DNA from: an uncultured Bacteroidota bacterium
Lineage (GTDB): Bacteria; Bacteroidota; Bacteroidia; Chitinophagales; Chitinophagaceae
Assembly (NCBI GenBank): GCA_937928385.1
Contig: CALEZD010000089.1
Coordinates: forward strand, 1 to 24,622
DNA length: 24,622 nucleotides
Reading direction: 5' to 3'
Part shown: one piece after another, positions 1 to 9,635 of the stretch
Layout of the letters: the number at the start of each line of letters is the position of its first letter
Numbering within the stretch: position 1 is the first letter of the stretch
Made by a program: the position numbers and the translations under genes
Notes under the pieces: model-generated
The model's input: only the letters and a program-made list of their open reading frames with translations
Databases searched by the model: none
Told to the model about the DNA's origin: nothing

Positions 1-195
1 ATAATTTGAAAATATTATTTTTTTATAATGGAAATCGTATTTGTTGTCGGTGGGAACAAAATACACACCATTATACCCGTCACGTTATTCATATATGCAT
101 AAACCGCATGGTTAGTTACCTTCTTTTAACCTGCGCATTGTCAGTTTTCCCGGGAATTTTATATTAAATTACAGCCCCTAATTGAATAACAATAT
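1..195. other. Non-coding leader upstream of ruvA
   Basis: This AT-rich stretch has no credible coding sequence on either strand; the only open frames are very short. I found no clear TAnnTTTG promoter box in it, although ruvA needs transcription from here or from further upstream. The upstream neighbour lies outside the window. No tRNA-like or strong hairpin structure was seen. Confidence 0.5.
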
Positions 196-774
196 ATGTT
201 CGCATACCTGGAAGGGGATTTAGCATACAAATCCCCGTCTTTGCTTTATATGGCGGTTCATGGTGTTGGCTACGAGGTCAATATTACGTTGCAAACCTTC
301 AGCAAAATACAGCACCTGGAAAAGTGCAGGCTGTACACACACCTGCAGGTGCGAGAAGACGCGTGGGTGCTTTATGGCTTTGCCGATGAGCAGGAGCGCG
401 AAACCTTCCGTCACCTTTTGAGCATCAGCGGCGTTGGGGCAGCCACTGCCAGGCTCATACTTTCTTCTTTAAAGCCGGATGAGCTATCAAGGATAATAGC
501 GACGGAAGATGTGAACAGCCTGCAAAAGGTAAAAGGTATAGGGGCCAAAACCGCCCAGCGTATCATCTTAGAGTTGAAAGGAAAATTGAATGTGTTGCCG
601 CAGGATGCAATATTAGCGGGCGCTTCGCACAATACAATAGCCAATGATGCGTTATTTGCTTTAGTAAACCTCGGTATTGCAAAAGCTGCTGCCCAGGCAG
701 CCATCAGCAAGGTAGAGAATGCGGACACTTTAAGTGTGGAAGATATTATCAAAAAAGCATTGCGGTTGCTATAA
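196..774 (+). CDS. ruvA: Holliday junction branch migration complex subunit RuvA
   Basis: RuvA binds four-way DNA junctions as a tetramer and loads the RuvB motor, which drives branch migration in recombinational repair in the cytoplasm. The 192 residues match the family's usual length. The N-terminal OB-fold (about 1-62) opens with MFAYLEG and contains the HGVGYEV strand typical of the family. Two helix-hairpin-helix motifs follow: SISGVGAATA (76-85) and VKGIGAKTA (112-120). The C-terminal RuvB-contacting domain is about 149-192 (DALFALVNLG...). The ATG start places this conserved opening at residue 1. sprA begins 21 bases downstream on the same strand, so the two are probably co-transcribed. 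ruvB and ruvC are not in the window. Nothing in the protein looks abnormal. Confidence 0.97.
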   Translation: MFAYLEGDLAYKSPSLLYMAVHGVGYEVNITLQTFSKIQHLEKCRLYTHLQVREDAWVLYGFADEQERETFRHLLSISGVGAATARLILSSLKPDELSRIIATEDVNSLQKVKGIGAKTAQRIILELKGKLNVLPQDAILAGASHNTIANDALFALVNLGIAKAAAQAAISKVENADTLSVEDIIKKALRLL

Positions 775-795
775 ACCTGGAAACAACAAAATTAC

Positions 796-3700
796 GTGAC
801 GGGTAAACAGAATTTTGGATATAAGATATTGTTGGCCATATCGCTGTTGATAGTGATAGCGAATGTGGCTGCCCGTGACTTCCGCAATCCGTTTGACTAC
901 GACGACCCGCAGGACCCTGATAGTACAGGGAAGAAAAAGGATACGATTAACCTGCAATTTCCCATATATGATAACGCAGGCAACCCCATTCAGCAAAACC
1001 CTCCCAGCATTGACCTGAAAGATCCTTCGAATATTGAAAAGGATGTAGAATATGACCCGGAAAATGACAGGTACTATTTTTCTGAAAAACTGAGCGACCG
1101 TTACCTGGATGCGCCCACCTTCATGACCTTTGACGAATACATGAAGTACCAGGCCGAAAAAGATGAAAAGGCGTACTGGAAAAGAAGGATGGATGCGCTG
1201 ACACTCTTCAACAAAAAACCGGATATGCCGGTGATGTACAAGACCGGTTTGTTCGACAGGATATTTGGCGGGGATAAAATTTCTGTAAAACCACAGGGTA
1301 ATGTAGACGTAACTTTTGGCGGCAATTGGCAGAATGTACAAAACCCCACCTTGCCGCAACGTGCACAGCGTTACGGTATATTCGATTTTGATATGGATAT
1401 GAACGTCAACCTGCTGGCAACGGTTGGCGAAAAACTAAAATTGAATATCAGTCAGAATACCAATGCAACTTTCGATTACCAGAATATCCAGAAGCTGGAG
1501 TACATAGGCAAGGAAGATGAAATAATAAAGAAGATTGAGGCGGGTAATGTCAGCTTTCCGCTCAACAGCTCGCTCATCAGTGGCGTGCAGTCTTTGTTCG
1601 GTATCAAAACACAGTTGCAGTTTGGTAAATTATGGGTGACATCTGTATTGTCACAGCAGCGCTCTAAACGGCAGAGTTTAACTATACAGGGCGGGGCGCA
1701 AACTCAGCAGTTTGCCATCAAGGCCGATGACTATGAAGAAAACAGGCACTTCCTGCTGGCACAATATTTCAGGAATAACTATAACAGGGCATTAGCTACA
1801 TTCCCTGTTATATCTTCATTGGTTACTGTCAACAAAATAGAGGTTTGGATTACCAACCGCACAGGAGCTACCGATGGGGTGCGTAATATCATTGGTTTTA
1901 TGGACATGGGTGAGCAGGAGCCTCATCGTGACGGGCTGCGCGGGCAGGCAAAACCCATACCCAATGGTTTGCCTGACAACTACTCCAACCAGTTATACGT
2001 AAGGCTGCAGCAGATACCGGGCCTGAGGGTACAGGGTAATACTTCCCAGATTAATAATACCGGCTTAGGTTTGGAAAACGGCAGTGACTATTCATCTGTT
2101 ACGGCACGAAAACTAAACACTACAGAATATTCATTCAACCCGCAGTTGGGTTATATCTCCCTCAATACGCAAATCAACCCCGATGATGTATTAGCGGTGG
2201 CTTATCGTTATACCTACAACGGGCGCACCTTCCAGGTGGGTGAATTTGCAGAAGACATTCCGCCGCTGCCAGGGCAGCGGCTGGATACCAACCAGCAACA
2301 GCCTAACCCTAACCAACCAAGCGGTAATTCTCAGCGGGTGCTGTTTATGAAGATGCTGAAAACTACATCGCCCAGCCCCAGGTTGCCTATATGGGACCTG
2401 ATGATGAAAAACGTATACGCATTAGGTGGTTTGGGCGTGTCAAAAGACGAATTCAGGCTGAATGTATTGTACCAGGACCCCGGTGGTGGTGAAAAACGTT
2501 ACTTGCCTGAAGGTGAAAAAGCTGGCGTACCGTTGATAACAACGCTGAACCTCGACCGTCTGAACTTCCAGAACGACCCTGCTCCCGATGGTATATTCGA
2601 TTTTGTAGAAGGCATTACCATCAATACACAGCAGGGTAAAATAATATTCCCGGTGCTGGAGCCGTTTGGTGACGACCTGAAACCTGCATTGGGCGACAAC
2701 GTACCCCACCTGGAAAGAAAGTACCTGTACCGCATACTGTACGACTCTACCAAAACGGTAGCCCGCCAGTTTCAGCAGAATAACCGTTATGTTATCAAGG
2801 GGTCATACAGGTCATCGTCTTCTTCAGAAATATTCCTCGGTGGGTTCAATATACCCCAGGGTTCTGTGGCAGTTACTGCAGGCGGGCAGCGCCTTGTAGA
2901 GAACGTGGATTACCAGATAGATTATGGTTTGGGCAGGCTTAAAATCCTGAATACAGGTATCCTCAATTCAGGCATTCCTATCAATGTACAGTACGAAGAC
3001 AATGCCACTTTCGGTTTTCAGCAACAAAATTTCCTGGGTACCCGCCTCGAATATTTTGTGAACGACAAATTGATACTGGGAGGTACCTATATGCGCCTTA
3101 CTGAAAGGCCGTTTACACAGAAGACCAACGTAGGCGAAGACCCGATAAAGAATACAGTGTTGGGGCTTGATGTAAACTACCAGTCAGAAACACCGGGTGT
3201 TACCAGGCTGATTGACAAACTGCCGGTATTATCTACATCGGCACCCTCATTCCTGAATGTTACTACAGAGGTAGCGGGTTTGTTGCCCGGCCACCCCCGC
3301 CAGATAGATGTGCTGGACCCTGAAGGTTCGGTGTATATAGACGATTTTGAAGGTACACGCAGTTCTTACGATCTTAAGTTTCCCGCTAATTCATGGACAT
3401 TAGCCTCTACTCCCAAAGGTGCTATAGACCGTAACGGCAGCAGGCTCTTTCCTGAAAGTGAACTGTCTGACAACTGGGATTATGGAAAAAACAGGGCGAG
3501 GCTGGCATGGTACTTCCTTGAGCCGTCGCTGGTGGACCCTAACTCAGGTGTGCCGGAATATGTGAAGAACGACCCCAATCAGCACTATATCAGGCTTGTG
3601 CAGCAGACAGAGGTATTCCCCCAACGTTCGCAGGTAAACCTGCAGAATGCCTTAAGCACGTTAGACCTCGCTTATTTCCCTACCGAAAAAGGCCCGTACA

Positions 3701-6700
3701 ACTTTGATACGGATGGTATTACGGCCGACGGAAAACTGACTAACCCGGAAAACCGCTGGGCGGGTATTATGCGACCTATTGACAACAGTGATTTTGAACA
3801 GTCCAATGTTGAGTTTATCGAATTCTGGATGATGGACCCCTTCATCAATCGTCCTAATGCACAGGGAGGGTCTCTTTTCATCAACCTCGGAAACGTTTCG
3901 GAAGATGTGCTCAAAGACGGTAAGATGTTTTTTGAAAACGGTATCCCATACCCCAAAAATCAATCGCAGCTATTGGAAAGCAGGTGGGGGTATACACCGG
4001 CATTCCAGCAACAAATAACACGTGCATTTGAGAACGATCCATCGGCACGTACCACGCAGGACGTTGGGTACGATGGGCTGGATAACGAAGAAGAGCGTAA
4101 TTTTTTCGCCCAGTACCTTAATGCATTAACGGGTAAAGTAAGCCCCGATGTGTTGGATGCAATATCAGCAGACCCTGCCAATGATGATTATAAATACTTT
4201 CGCGACCAGACATACGAAGATGAATCCGCCACTGTAATACCAAGGTATAAGAAATTCAATAACCCTCATGGCAACTCGCCTGTATCCAATGGTAGTTCAT
4301 CCTTTTCATTTGCCGGAACCAATATACCTGAATCGGAAGATGTCAACCGGGATAATACGCTGAATGAATCGGAAGATTACTACCAGTACAGGCTGGATAT
4401 AGAGCCCAACATGCAGGTGGGTAGTAACTATATTATCAATAAGCTGGAAACAGACGTGAAACTGCCCAACGGCAGCACAGCCAAAGAAACATGGTACCAG
4501 TTTAAGATACCGATACTGGAGTACTCTCATGTAGTAGGTGGTATTTCCGATTTCCGTTCCATACGTTTCATGCGTATGTTCCTGTCAGGTTTCCAGGATA
4601 GCGTGATTATGCGTTTTGCCAGGCTGGAGCTGGGCCGTAACAACTGGAGACGTTATCTCTTCTCGTTGCAAGACCCTGGTGAGAACATACCTGAAAATGA
4701 CAATACCGAGTTTGCAGTATTGTCTGTAAGCCTGGAAGAAAACAGCAACCGGCAGCCTATACCTTATGTAATACCCCCCGGCGTCAACAGGCAACAGGCT
4801 AATGTATCCAGCGGGCAAAGCATACAGTTGAATGAGCAGGCCCTGTCGATGCAGGTATGTAACCTGAATGACGGAGATGCCAGGGCGGTGTTCAGGGAGG
4901 TGAATGTAGATATGCGCCAGTTTAACAGCATGCGTATGTTCGTACACGCTGAGTCGCGTGTGGGGCAAACTCCGCTGGCTGATGGCGACCTGCGTGCAGT
5001 GGTTCGTATAGGTAGCGACTTTATCAACAACTATTATGAATACCAGGTGCCGTTGAAAATATCACCCAACGGAGATGGTAATGCAGAAGCAGTATGGCCG
5101 CAGGAAAACAGGATAGACCTGCTGCTGGAAGACCTGGTAAAGGTAAAAACCGAAAGGAACGCTAAAGGCCTGCCTACATTCGTACCCTACACATCCAGGT
5201 CGGCCAATGGCAATACTATAGTAGTAGTAGGTAACCCTAATATAGGTGATGCTAAAACGATGATGCTGGGTGTGTATAACCCTAAAAAATCGGATGATAA
5301 TCCTAATGACGATGGCCAGAAGAAATGTGCCGAAGTATGGTTCAACGAATTGCGACTGGTAGGACTGGACGAAAAGCCGGGCTATGCGGCATCAGGTAAA
5401 ATCAGCCTGCAGATGGCCGATTTCGGAAACATCAACCTGAGCGGTAGTATGCATACGCAGGGTTACGGTAATATTGACCAGAAACTGAACCAGAGGTTCA
5501 GGGACAACTTCTACCAATACAGTGTGTCTACCAACCTGAATATGGGTAAGCTGCTGCCGCGTACATGGGGTGTGCAGTTGCCGATGTTTGTCGGATATTC
5601 TGAAACCATCAGCAACCCGCAGTACGACCCGTATGACCGCGATGTAACCTATAAGAACAAACTGAACTCGGCTACTGATTCCCGCCAGCGCGATTCGCTG
5701 AGGGAAACAGCGCAGGACTTCACTTCTGTGATGAGTGTCAACTTCTCTAACGTAAGGGTAACCGGCAATCCTGATAAGCAGTCCACCAAAAGCCACCCCT
5801 GGGACATAAAAAACTTTGACATCAGCTATGCTTACAACAAACAGTTCAGGCGCAACCCGATAATAGAAAGCGACAACCTGCTGGATCAGAAAGCAGGGTT
5901 GGGGTACACATACACTATCAAATCGAAACCCGTTGAGCCCTTCAAGAGAATGATAAAGACCAAGTCGCCATGGGTATCATTGATAAAAGATTTTAATTTC
6001 AAATTATTACCGGCCAACTTTACATTCCGTACTGACTTGCATAAGATTTTTAACGAAACGCAGGTGCGCAATGTGACCAACGACCCCATTGAGATAGAGC
6101 CTACTTATTTCAAGAATTTCCTGTGGACAAGAACGTATACCACACGTTGGGAGTTGACCCGCGCATTGTCTTTCGATTATGAAGCCACCAACAACTCGAG
6201 GATAGACGAACCTTATGGAAAGGTAAACAGTGATGAGAAGCGTGATAGCCTCTGGAACTCAATCAGCAGGTTTGGGAGAAATACTTTTTACACACAGCGT
6301 TTCAATGCCAGCTATACATTGCCAACGCAGAAGCTGCCCCTGGTCGACTGGACCAATGTTCGCCTTCAATACGGCAACACCTATAGCTGGACGGCAGCAT
6401 CGCGCCTGGCTCAAGGGCTGGGTAATACCATAGGCAATACGCAGAGTTCACAGGCAAACGGAGAATTCAATTTTGAAAGATTATATAACAAGCAGCGCTG
6501 GTTGCGGGCTGTTAACCAGCCCAAACCACGTAAGTCGGCAATAGATACGGCAAAAGGTGGCAAGAAGGCCATAAAAGACTTGCGTGGCAAAACCAATACA
6601 GACACTAAAGGCGCAAAGGAAGAAAAACAAACAGAGAAGTTTGATATCGATAAAGCTATAGAAGAACTGGCGGGTACTATGACGAACACGCAACTGGACT

Positions 6701-8241
6701 CTACCCGAAAGGTATTTGAAGCCAGGGAAGCGGCCAGGCTGAAGGCTGAAAAAGAAAAGGCCAAACGTAAGAAAAAAGAAGAAAGGAAAAAGAAACGCAA
6801 CACAACCCCTGAAGTAAATGACCTGGAAAGGTTTGGCGGAAGGATGATTACCATGGTAAAGCGTACTACTGTAAACCTGACAGAAAATTCAGGCACTACG
6901 CTGCCCGGCTATATGGACAGCACTCGTTTTATGGGTATTAACGACCGTACTATGGCACCGGGTTTTGCTTTTGTATATGGTTATCAGCCCGACAGGCCGT
7001 GGCTGGAAAGGCAAGCGAGGCAGAACAGGCTGAGCAGGGACTCATTGTTTAATAACTTGTTCCAGCAACAGTATCAGCAGAGTATCAACCTGGTGACCAC
7101 CTTTGAGCCTGTTAGGGACCTGCGTGTGGATATGACTGTAACGCAAACCTATAGCAAGTCGCTCAACGAATTGTTTAAGGACACAACCTTTGGCGCTACA
7201 GGAGAGTTTACCCATAATAATATCTATGAGACAGGTTCTTTCACTGTTTCTTACATAGGGCTGAGTACATTGTTTAAAAGCGGGGGAGTCAATTCAGCTG
7301 CGTTTACTGAGCTGATGAATAACAGGGAGATAATCTCTGAACGGCTGGGTGGCAGCAACCCTTATGTAAACGGTGCGCGCGACCCTAATAACCAGGATTA
7401 TGCAAAGGGCTACACTGAATATTCGCAGGATGTATTGATACCTTCCTTTATAGCAGCTTATACGGGCAAAGATGCAAAAAAGGTAGGCCTTATTAATTAC
7501 GATAACAGGAATATCCGTAACAATCCTTTCAGGGCATACAAGCCTATGCCTAACTGGAGGGTGCGCTACAATGGGTTGTCCAAAGTTCCGGCAATAGCCA
7601 ATATTGCCAGCAACGTTGTTGTCAACCATGCTTATACAGGTACATTGTCTATGAACAGTTTTGTATCAGCACTTTACTACCAGGATATTTACAACCTCGG
7701 CTTCCCGTCGTTTATCGATTCTAACTCGGGTAACTTTGTGCCGTTCTTCCAGGTGCCTAATATTACTATATCCGAACAACTGAACCCGCTGATAGGTTTT
7801 GATGCAGCCTTTAAAAACAACATGCAGGCCAGCTTCGAATACCGTAAGTCGCGTACGGTCAGCCTCAGCCTGATAGACTACCAGGTGAGTGAAACCAACA
7901 GTACTGAATATGTGGCGGGGTTGGGTTACCGTATCAAAGGGCTGATACTGCCATTTGAAGTGTTTGGGGTGAAGCAGTTGAAGAATGACCTGAACGTGAA
8001 AGTGGACGTATCTGTAAGGGACGATAAAACAAATAATAACTACCTGGCACAAAACCTGAGTGTAGTAACAAGGGGCCAGAAAGTAATTACCATATCTCCT
8101 TCCATCAACTATATAGTAAGCGATAAGCTGACCATCAGGCTGTTTTACGACAGGCGTAAGAGCATACCATATATAACCAGTTCGTTCCCCATTACTACTA
8201 CCAGGGCAGGTATCACCTTCAGGTTCATATTCGCCCAGTAG
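796..8241 (+). CDS. sprA: T9SS outer-membrane translocon SprA/Sov
   Basis: SprA is the very large outer-membrane beta-barrel through which the type 9 secretion system exports folded proteins with C-terminal sorting domains; in this family it works with PorV and a plug protein. The 2481 residues fit the family's size. The GTG start gives a clear signal peptide (hydrophobic core about 9-25, likely cleavage after NVAA near residue 26). Family hallmarks include DDFEGTRSS near residues 848-856, the long run of alternating beta-strand-like sequence, and a C-terminal strand ending in phenylalanine-containing FRFIFAQ. Two EF-hand-like acidic loops lie at 1089-1100 and 1182-1193. A Lys/Glu-rich, probably helical stretch spans about 1908-2010. 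No ATG is available near the start. It follows ruvA, a neighbourhood I recall from other Bacteroidota. No promoter was seen in the 21-base gap, so read-through from ruvA is likely. Confidence 0.97.
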   Translation: MTGKQNFGYKILLAISLLIVIANVAARDFRNPFDYDDPQDPDSTGKKKDTINLQFPIYDNAGNPIQQNPPSIDLKDPSNIEKDVEYDPENDRYYFSEKLSDRYLDAPTFMTFDEYMKYQAEKDEKAYWKRRMDALTLFNKKPDMPVMYKTGLFDRIFGGDKISVKPQGNVDVTFGGNWQNVQNPTLPQRAQRYGIFDFDMDMNVNLLATVGEKLKLNISQNTNATFDYQNIQKLEYIGKEDEIIKKIEAGNVSFPLNSSLISGVQSLFGIKTQLQFGKLWVTSVLSQQRSKRQSLTIQGGAQTQQFAIKADDYEENRHFLLAQYFRNNYNRALATFPVISSLVTVNKIEVWITNRTGATDGVRNIIGFMDMGEQEPHRDGLRGQAKPIPNGLPDNYSNQLYVRLQQIPGLRVQGNTSQINNTGLGLENGSDYSSVTARKLNTTEYSFNPQLGYISLNTQINPDDVLAVAYRYTYNGRTFQVGEFAEDIPPLPGQRLDTNQQQPNPNQPSGNSQRVLFMKMLKTTSPSPRLPIWDLMMKNVYALGGLGVSKDEFRLNVLYQDPGGGEKRYLPEGEKAGVPLITTLNLDRLNFQNDPAPDGIFDFVEGITINTQQGKIIFPVLEPFGDDLKPALGDNVPHLERKYLYRILYDSTKTVARQFQQNNRYVIKGSYRSSSSSEIFLGGFNIPQGSVAVTAGGQRLVENVDYQIDYGLGRLKILNTGILNSGIPINVQYEDNATFGFQQQNFLGTRLEYFVNDKLILGGTYMRLTERPFTQKTNVGEDPIKNTVLGLDVNYQSETPGVTRLIDKLPVLSTSAPSFLNVTTEVAGLLPGHPRQIDVLDPEGSVYIDDFEGTRSSYDLKFPANSWTLASTPKGAIDRNGSRLFPESELSDNWDYGKNRARLAWYFLEPSLVDPNSGVPEYVKNDPNQHYIRLVQQTEVFPQRSQVNLQNALSTLDLAYFPTEKGPYNFDTDGITADGKLTNPENRWAGIMRPIDNSDFEQSNVEFIEFWMMDPFINRPNAQGGSLFINLGNVSEDVLKDGKMFFENGIPYPKNQSQLLESRWGYTPAFQQQITRAFENDPSARTTQDVGYDGLDNEEERNFFAQYLNALTGKVSPDVLDAISADPANDDYKYFRDQTYEDESATVIPRYKKFNNPHGNSPVSNGSSSFSFAGTNIPESEDVNRDNTLNESEDYYQYRLDIEPNMQVGSNYIINKLETDVKLPNGSTAKETWYQFKIPILEYSHVVGGISDFRSIRFMRMFLSGFQDSVIMRFARLELGRNNWRRYLFSLQDPGENIPENDNTEFAVLSVSLEENSNRQPIPYVIPPGVNRQQANVSSGQSIQLNEQALSMQVCNLNDGDARAVFREVNVDMRQFNSMRMFVHAESRVGQTPLADGDLRAVVRIGSDFINNYYEYQVPLKISPNGDGNAEAVWPQENRIDLLLEDLVKVKTERNAKGLPTFVPYTSRSANGNTIVVVGNPNIGDAKTMMLGVYNPKKSDDNPNDDGQKKCAEVWFNELRLVGLDEKPGYAASGKISLQMADFGNINLSGSMHTQGYGNIDQKLNQRFRDNFYQYSVSTNLNMGKLLPRTWGVQLPMFVGYSETISNPQYDPYDRDVTYKNKLNSATDSRQRDSLRETAQDFTSVMSVNFSNVRVTGNPDKQSTKSHPWDIKNFDISYAYNKQFRRNPIIESDNLLDQKAGLGYTYTIKSKPVEPFKRMIKTKSPWVSLIKDFNFKLLPANFTFRTDLHKIFNETQVRNVTNDPIEIEPTYFKNFLWTRTYTTRWELTRALSFDYEATNNSRIDEPYGKVNSDEKRDSLWNSISRFGRNTFYTQRFNASYTLPTQKLPLVDWTNVRLQYGNTYSWTAASRLAQGLGNTIGNTQSSQANGEFNFERLYNKQRWLRAVNQPKPRKSAIDTAKGGKKAIKDLRGKTNTDTKGAKEEKQTEKFDIDKAIEELAGTMTNTQLDSTRKVFEAREAARLKAEKEKAKRKKKEERKKKRNTTPEVNDLERFGGRMITMVKRTTVNLTENSGTTLPGYMDSTRFMGINDRTMAPGFAFVYGYQPDRPWLERQARQNRLSRDSLFNNLFQQQYQQSINLVTTFEPVRDLRVDMTVTQTYSKSLNELFKDTTFGATGEFTHNNIYETGSFTVSYIGLSTLFKSGGVNSAAFTELMNNREIISERLGGSNPYVNGARDPNNQDYAKGYTEYSQDVLIPSFIAAYTGKDAKKVGLINYDNRNIRNNPFRAYKPMPNWRVRYNGLSKVPAIANIASNVVVNHAYTGTLSMNSFVSALYYQDIYNLGFPSFIDSNSGNFVPFFQVPNITISEQLNPLIGFDAAFKNNMQASFEYRKSRTVSLSLIDYQVSETNSTEYVAGLGYRIKGLILPFEVFGVKQLKNDLNVKVDVSVRDDKTNNNYLAQNLSVVTRGQKVITISPSINYIVSDKLTIRLFYDRRKSIPYITSSFPITTTRAGITFRFIFAQ

Positions 8242-8280
8242 ATATGCGTATGTGCTTATAAACAACACTAATAAGACTGG

Positions 8281-8312
8281 TTGCCTACTTTAGCCCTTTC
8301 GTCTTATATTTG
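8281..8312 (+). promoter_or_regulatory. Bacteroidota-type promoter of the paa operon
   Basis: A -33 TTG (8281-8283) and a -7 TATATTTG box (8305-8312, matching TAnnTTTG) are separated by 21 bases, within the range used by the primary sigma factor of Bacteroidota. Transcription should begin a few bases downstream, leaving a leader of about 15 bases before the paaA ATG at 8335. It lies in the gap after sprA, where no strong terminator hairpin is visible. Confidence 0.6.
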
Positions 8313-8334
8313 TAGCTAAACTAAATTAATATCT

Positions 8335-9288
8335 ATGACGGTACGCGACTTCCAGCAGGCTTTTGATGAGAAGATAGACAGAGAGATAGCGATAGAGCCG
8401 CGCGATTGGATGCCCGATAACTATCGTAAAACATTGATACGCCAGATATCGCAGCACGCCCATAGTGAAATAGTAGGTATGTTGCCTGAAGGTAACTGGA
8501 TAACCCGTGCCCCCAGCCTGCGCCGCAAAGCGGTATTGCTGGCCAAAGTGCAGGATGAAGCAGGACACGGTTTGTACTTGTACAGCGCTGCTGAAACTTT
8601 AGGTATTACGCGCGACGAGATGTATGAGCAATTGCATACAGGCAAGGCGAAATATTCTTCAATATTTAATTACCCAACCACCAGCTGGGCCGATATGGGT
8701 GCCATTGGCTGGCTGGTAGATGGTGCCGCTATTATGAACCAGGTAGCGCTTTGCCGCACATCTTACGGCCCTTATGCCAGGGCTATGGTGCGCATCTGCA
8801 AAGAAGAAAGTTTTCACCAGCGCCAGGGCTACGAAATATTGTTGCAGATGTCTAAAGGCACTGAGATACAGCGCAAAATGGTGCAGGAATCGATAAACCG
8901 CTGGTGGTGGCCATCGCTGATGATGTTTGGCCCTTCGGATGATAATAGCCCTAATACAGAGCAGAGTATGAGGTGGCGTGTAAAGCGCTTCACTAACGAC
9001 GAACTGCGCCAGAGGTTTGTAGATGTAACAGTAGAGCAATGTAATATACTGGGTATGAAATTGCCCGACCCCGCCCTGAAATGGAATGAAGAAAGGGGCC
9101 ACTACGATTTTGGCGAAATCAACTGGGAGGAATTCTGGAATGTAGTGAACGGCAACGGCCCCTGCAACAAAGAGCGCCTGGATGCCCGCACCAAAGCATG
9201 GGAAGATGGCCAATGGGTGCGCGATGCGGCATTAGCCTACTCAGAAAAAAGAAAAGAACGCAGCAAAAAAGAGACAAAAGCAGCGTAA
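8335..9288 (+). CDS. paaA: 1,2-phenylacetyl-CoA epoxidase catalytic subunit PaaA
   Basis: PaaA is the di-iron oxygenase subunit that converts phenylacetyl-CoA to the ring 1,2-epoxide, the key step of aerobic phenylacetate breakdown. The 317 residues match the family. The ferritin-like metal ligands can be picked out: E45 (HAHSE), the DEAGH motif with E75 and H78, and the second helix pair EESFH with E158 and H161. The Lys-rich C-terminus (KERSKKETKAA) is non-conserved. It is the first gene of a same-strand run with paaB 30 bases downstream. A good promoter box lies about 22 bases upstream of the ATG. In the known complex it pairs with the inactive homolog PaaC and with PaaB, and takes electrons from PaaE. 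Assignment is secure from length, motifs and neighbours. Confidence 0.96.
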   Translation: MTVRDFQQAFDEKIDREIAIEPRDWMPDNYRKTLIRQISQHAHSEIVGMLPEGNWITRAPSLRRKAVLLAKVQDEAGHGLYLYSAAETLGITRDEMYEQLHTGKAKYSSIFNYPTTSWADMGAIGWLVDGAAIMNQVALCRTSYGPYARAMVRICKEESFHQRQGYEILLQMSKGTEIQRKMVQESINRWWWPSLMMFGPSDDNSPNTEQSMRWRVKRFTNDELRQRFVDVTVEQCNILGMKLPDPALKWNEERGHYDFGEINWEEFWNVVNGNGPCNKERLDARTKAWEDGQWVRDAALAYSEKRKERSKKETKAA

Positions 9289-9318
9289 ATCAATTATCAC
9301 ACGGTTTTATCTATCAAT

Positions 9319-9621
9319 ATGCCTGAACAAAACAGTAATAAAAACGAATGGCCGCTGTGGGAAGTATTCATCCGCAGCAAAGCAGGCCTCGACCATAAGC
9401 ACGCAGGCAGCCTGCATGCTATAGATGCGCAGATGGCAATTGAAAATGCCAGGGATGTATATACCCGCCGTATGGAGGGGGTGAGTATATGGGTAGTAGA
9501 AAGCAAACATGTTCATGCTTCTGACCCCGATAGTTCAGGTGCCATGTTCGACCCTGCCAGCGATAAGATATACAGGCACCCTACTTTTTACGACCTGCCG
9601 GATGAATTAACACACATGTAA
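9319..9621 (+). CDS. paaB: 1,2-phenylacetyl-CoA epoxidase subunit PaaB
   Basis: PaaB is the small bridging subunit of the phenylacetyl-CoA epoxidase and has no catalytic centre of its own. The 100 residues fit the family. The opening WPLWEVFIRSKAGLDHKHAG (residues 12-31), followed by HAIDAQMAIENARDVYTRR, is characteristic. The tail YRHPTFYDLPDELTHM also fits. It lies 30 bases after paaA and 14 bases before paaC, in the usual paaABC order, so it is almost certainly on the same transcript. Nothing is truncated. Confidence 0.94.
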   Translation: MPEQNSNKNEWPLWEVFIRSKAGLDHKHAGSLHAIDAQMAIENARDVYTRRMEGVSIWVVESKHVHASDPDSSGAMFDPASDKIYRHPTFYDLPDELTHM

Positions 9622-9635
9622 TCGGCCGTTAAATT

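Noticed and set aside
5217..5232. TAGTAGTAG run in sprA
   Set aside because: In frame it reads Ile-Val-Val-Val-Gly in a beta-strand; it is too short to count as a repeat feature.
6411..6896. Long open frame on the minus strand inside sprA (161 residues), and similar ones at 7666-8268 and 4585-4968
   Set aside because: They are antisense to a securely identified gene, show no recognisable domain, and are frame shadows of its codon usage.
8242..8280. Weak CTTAT...ATAAG hairpin after sprA as a terminator
   Set aside because: It has only 5 A/T-rich pairs with a long loop and no U-tract, so it is not convincing.
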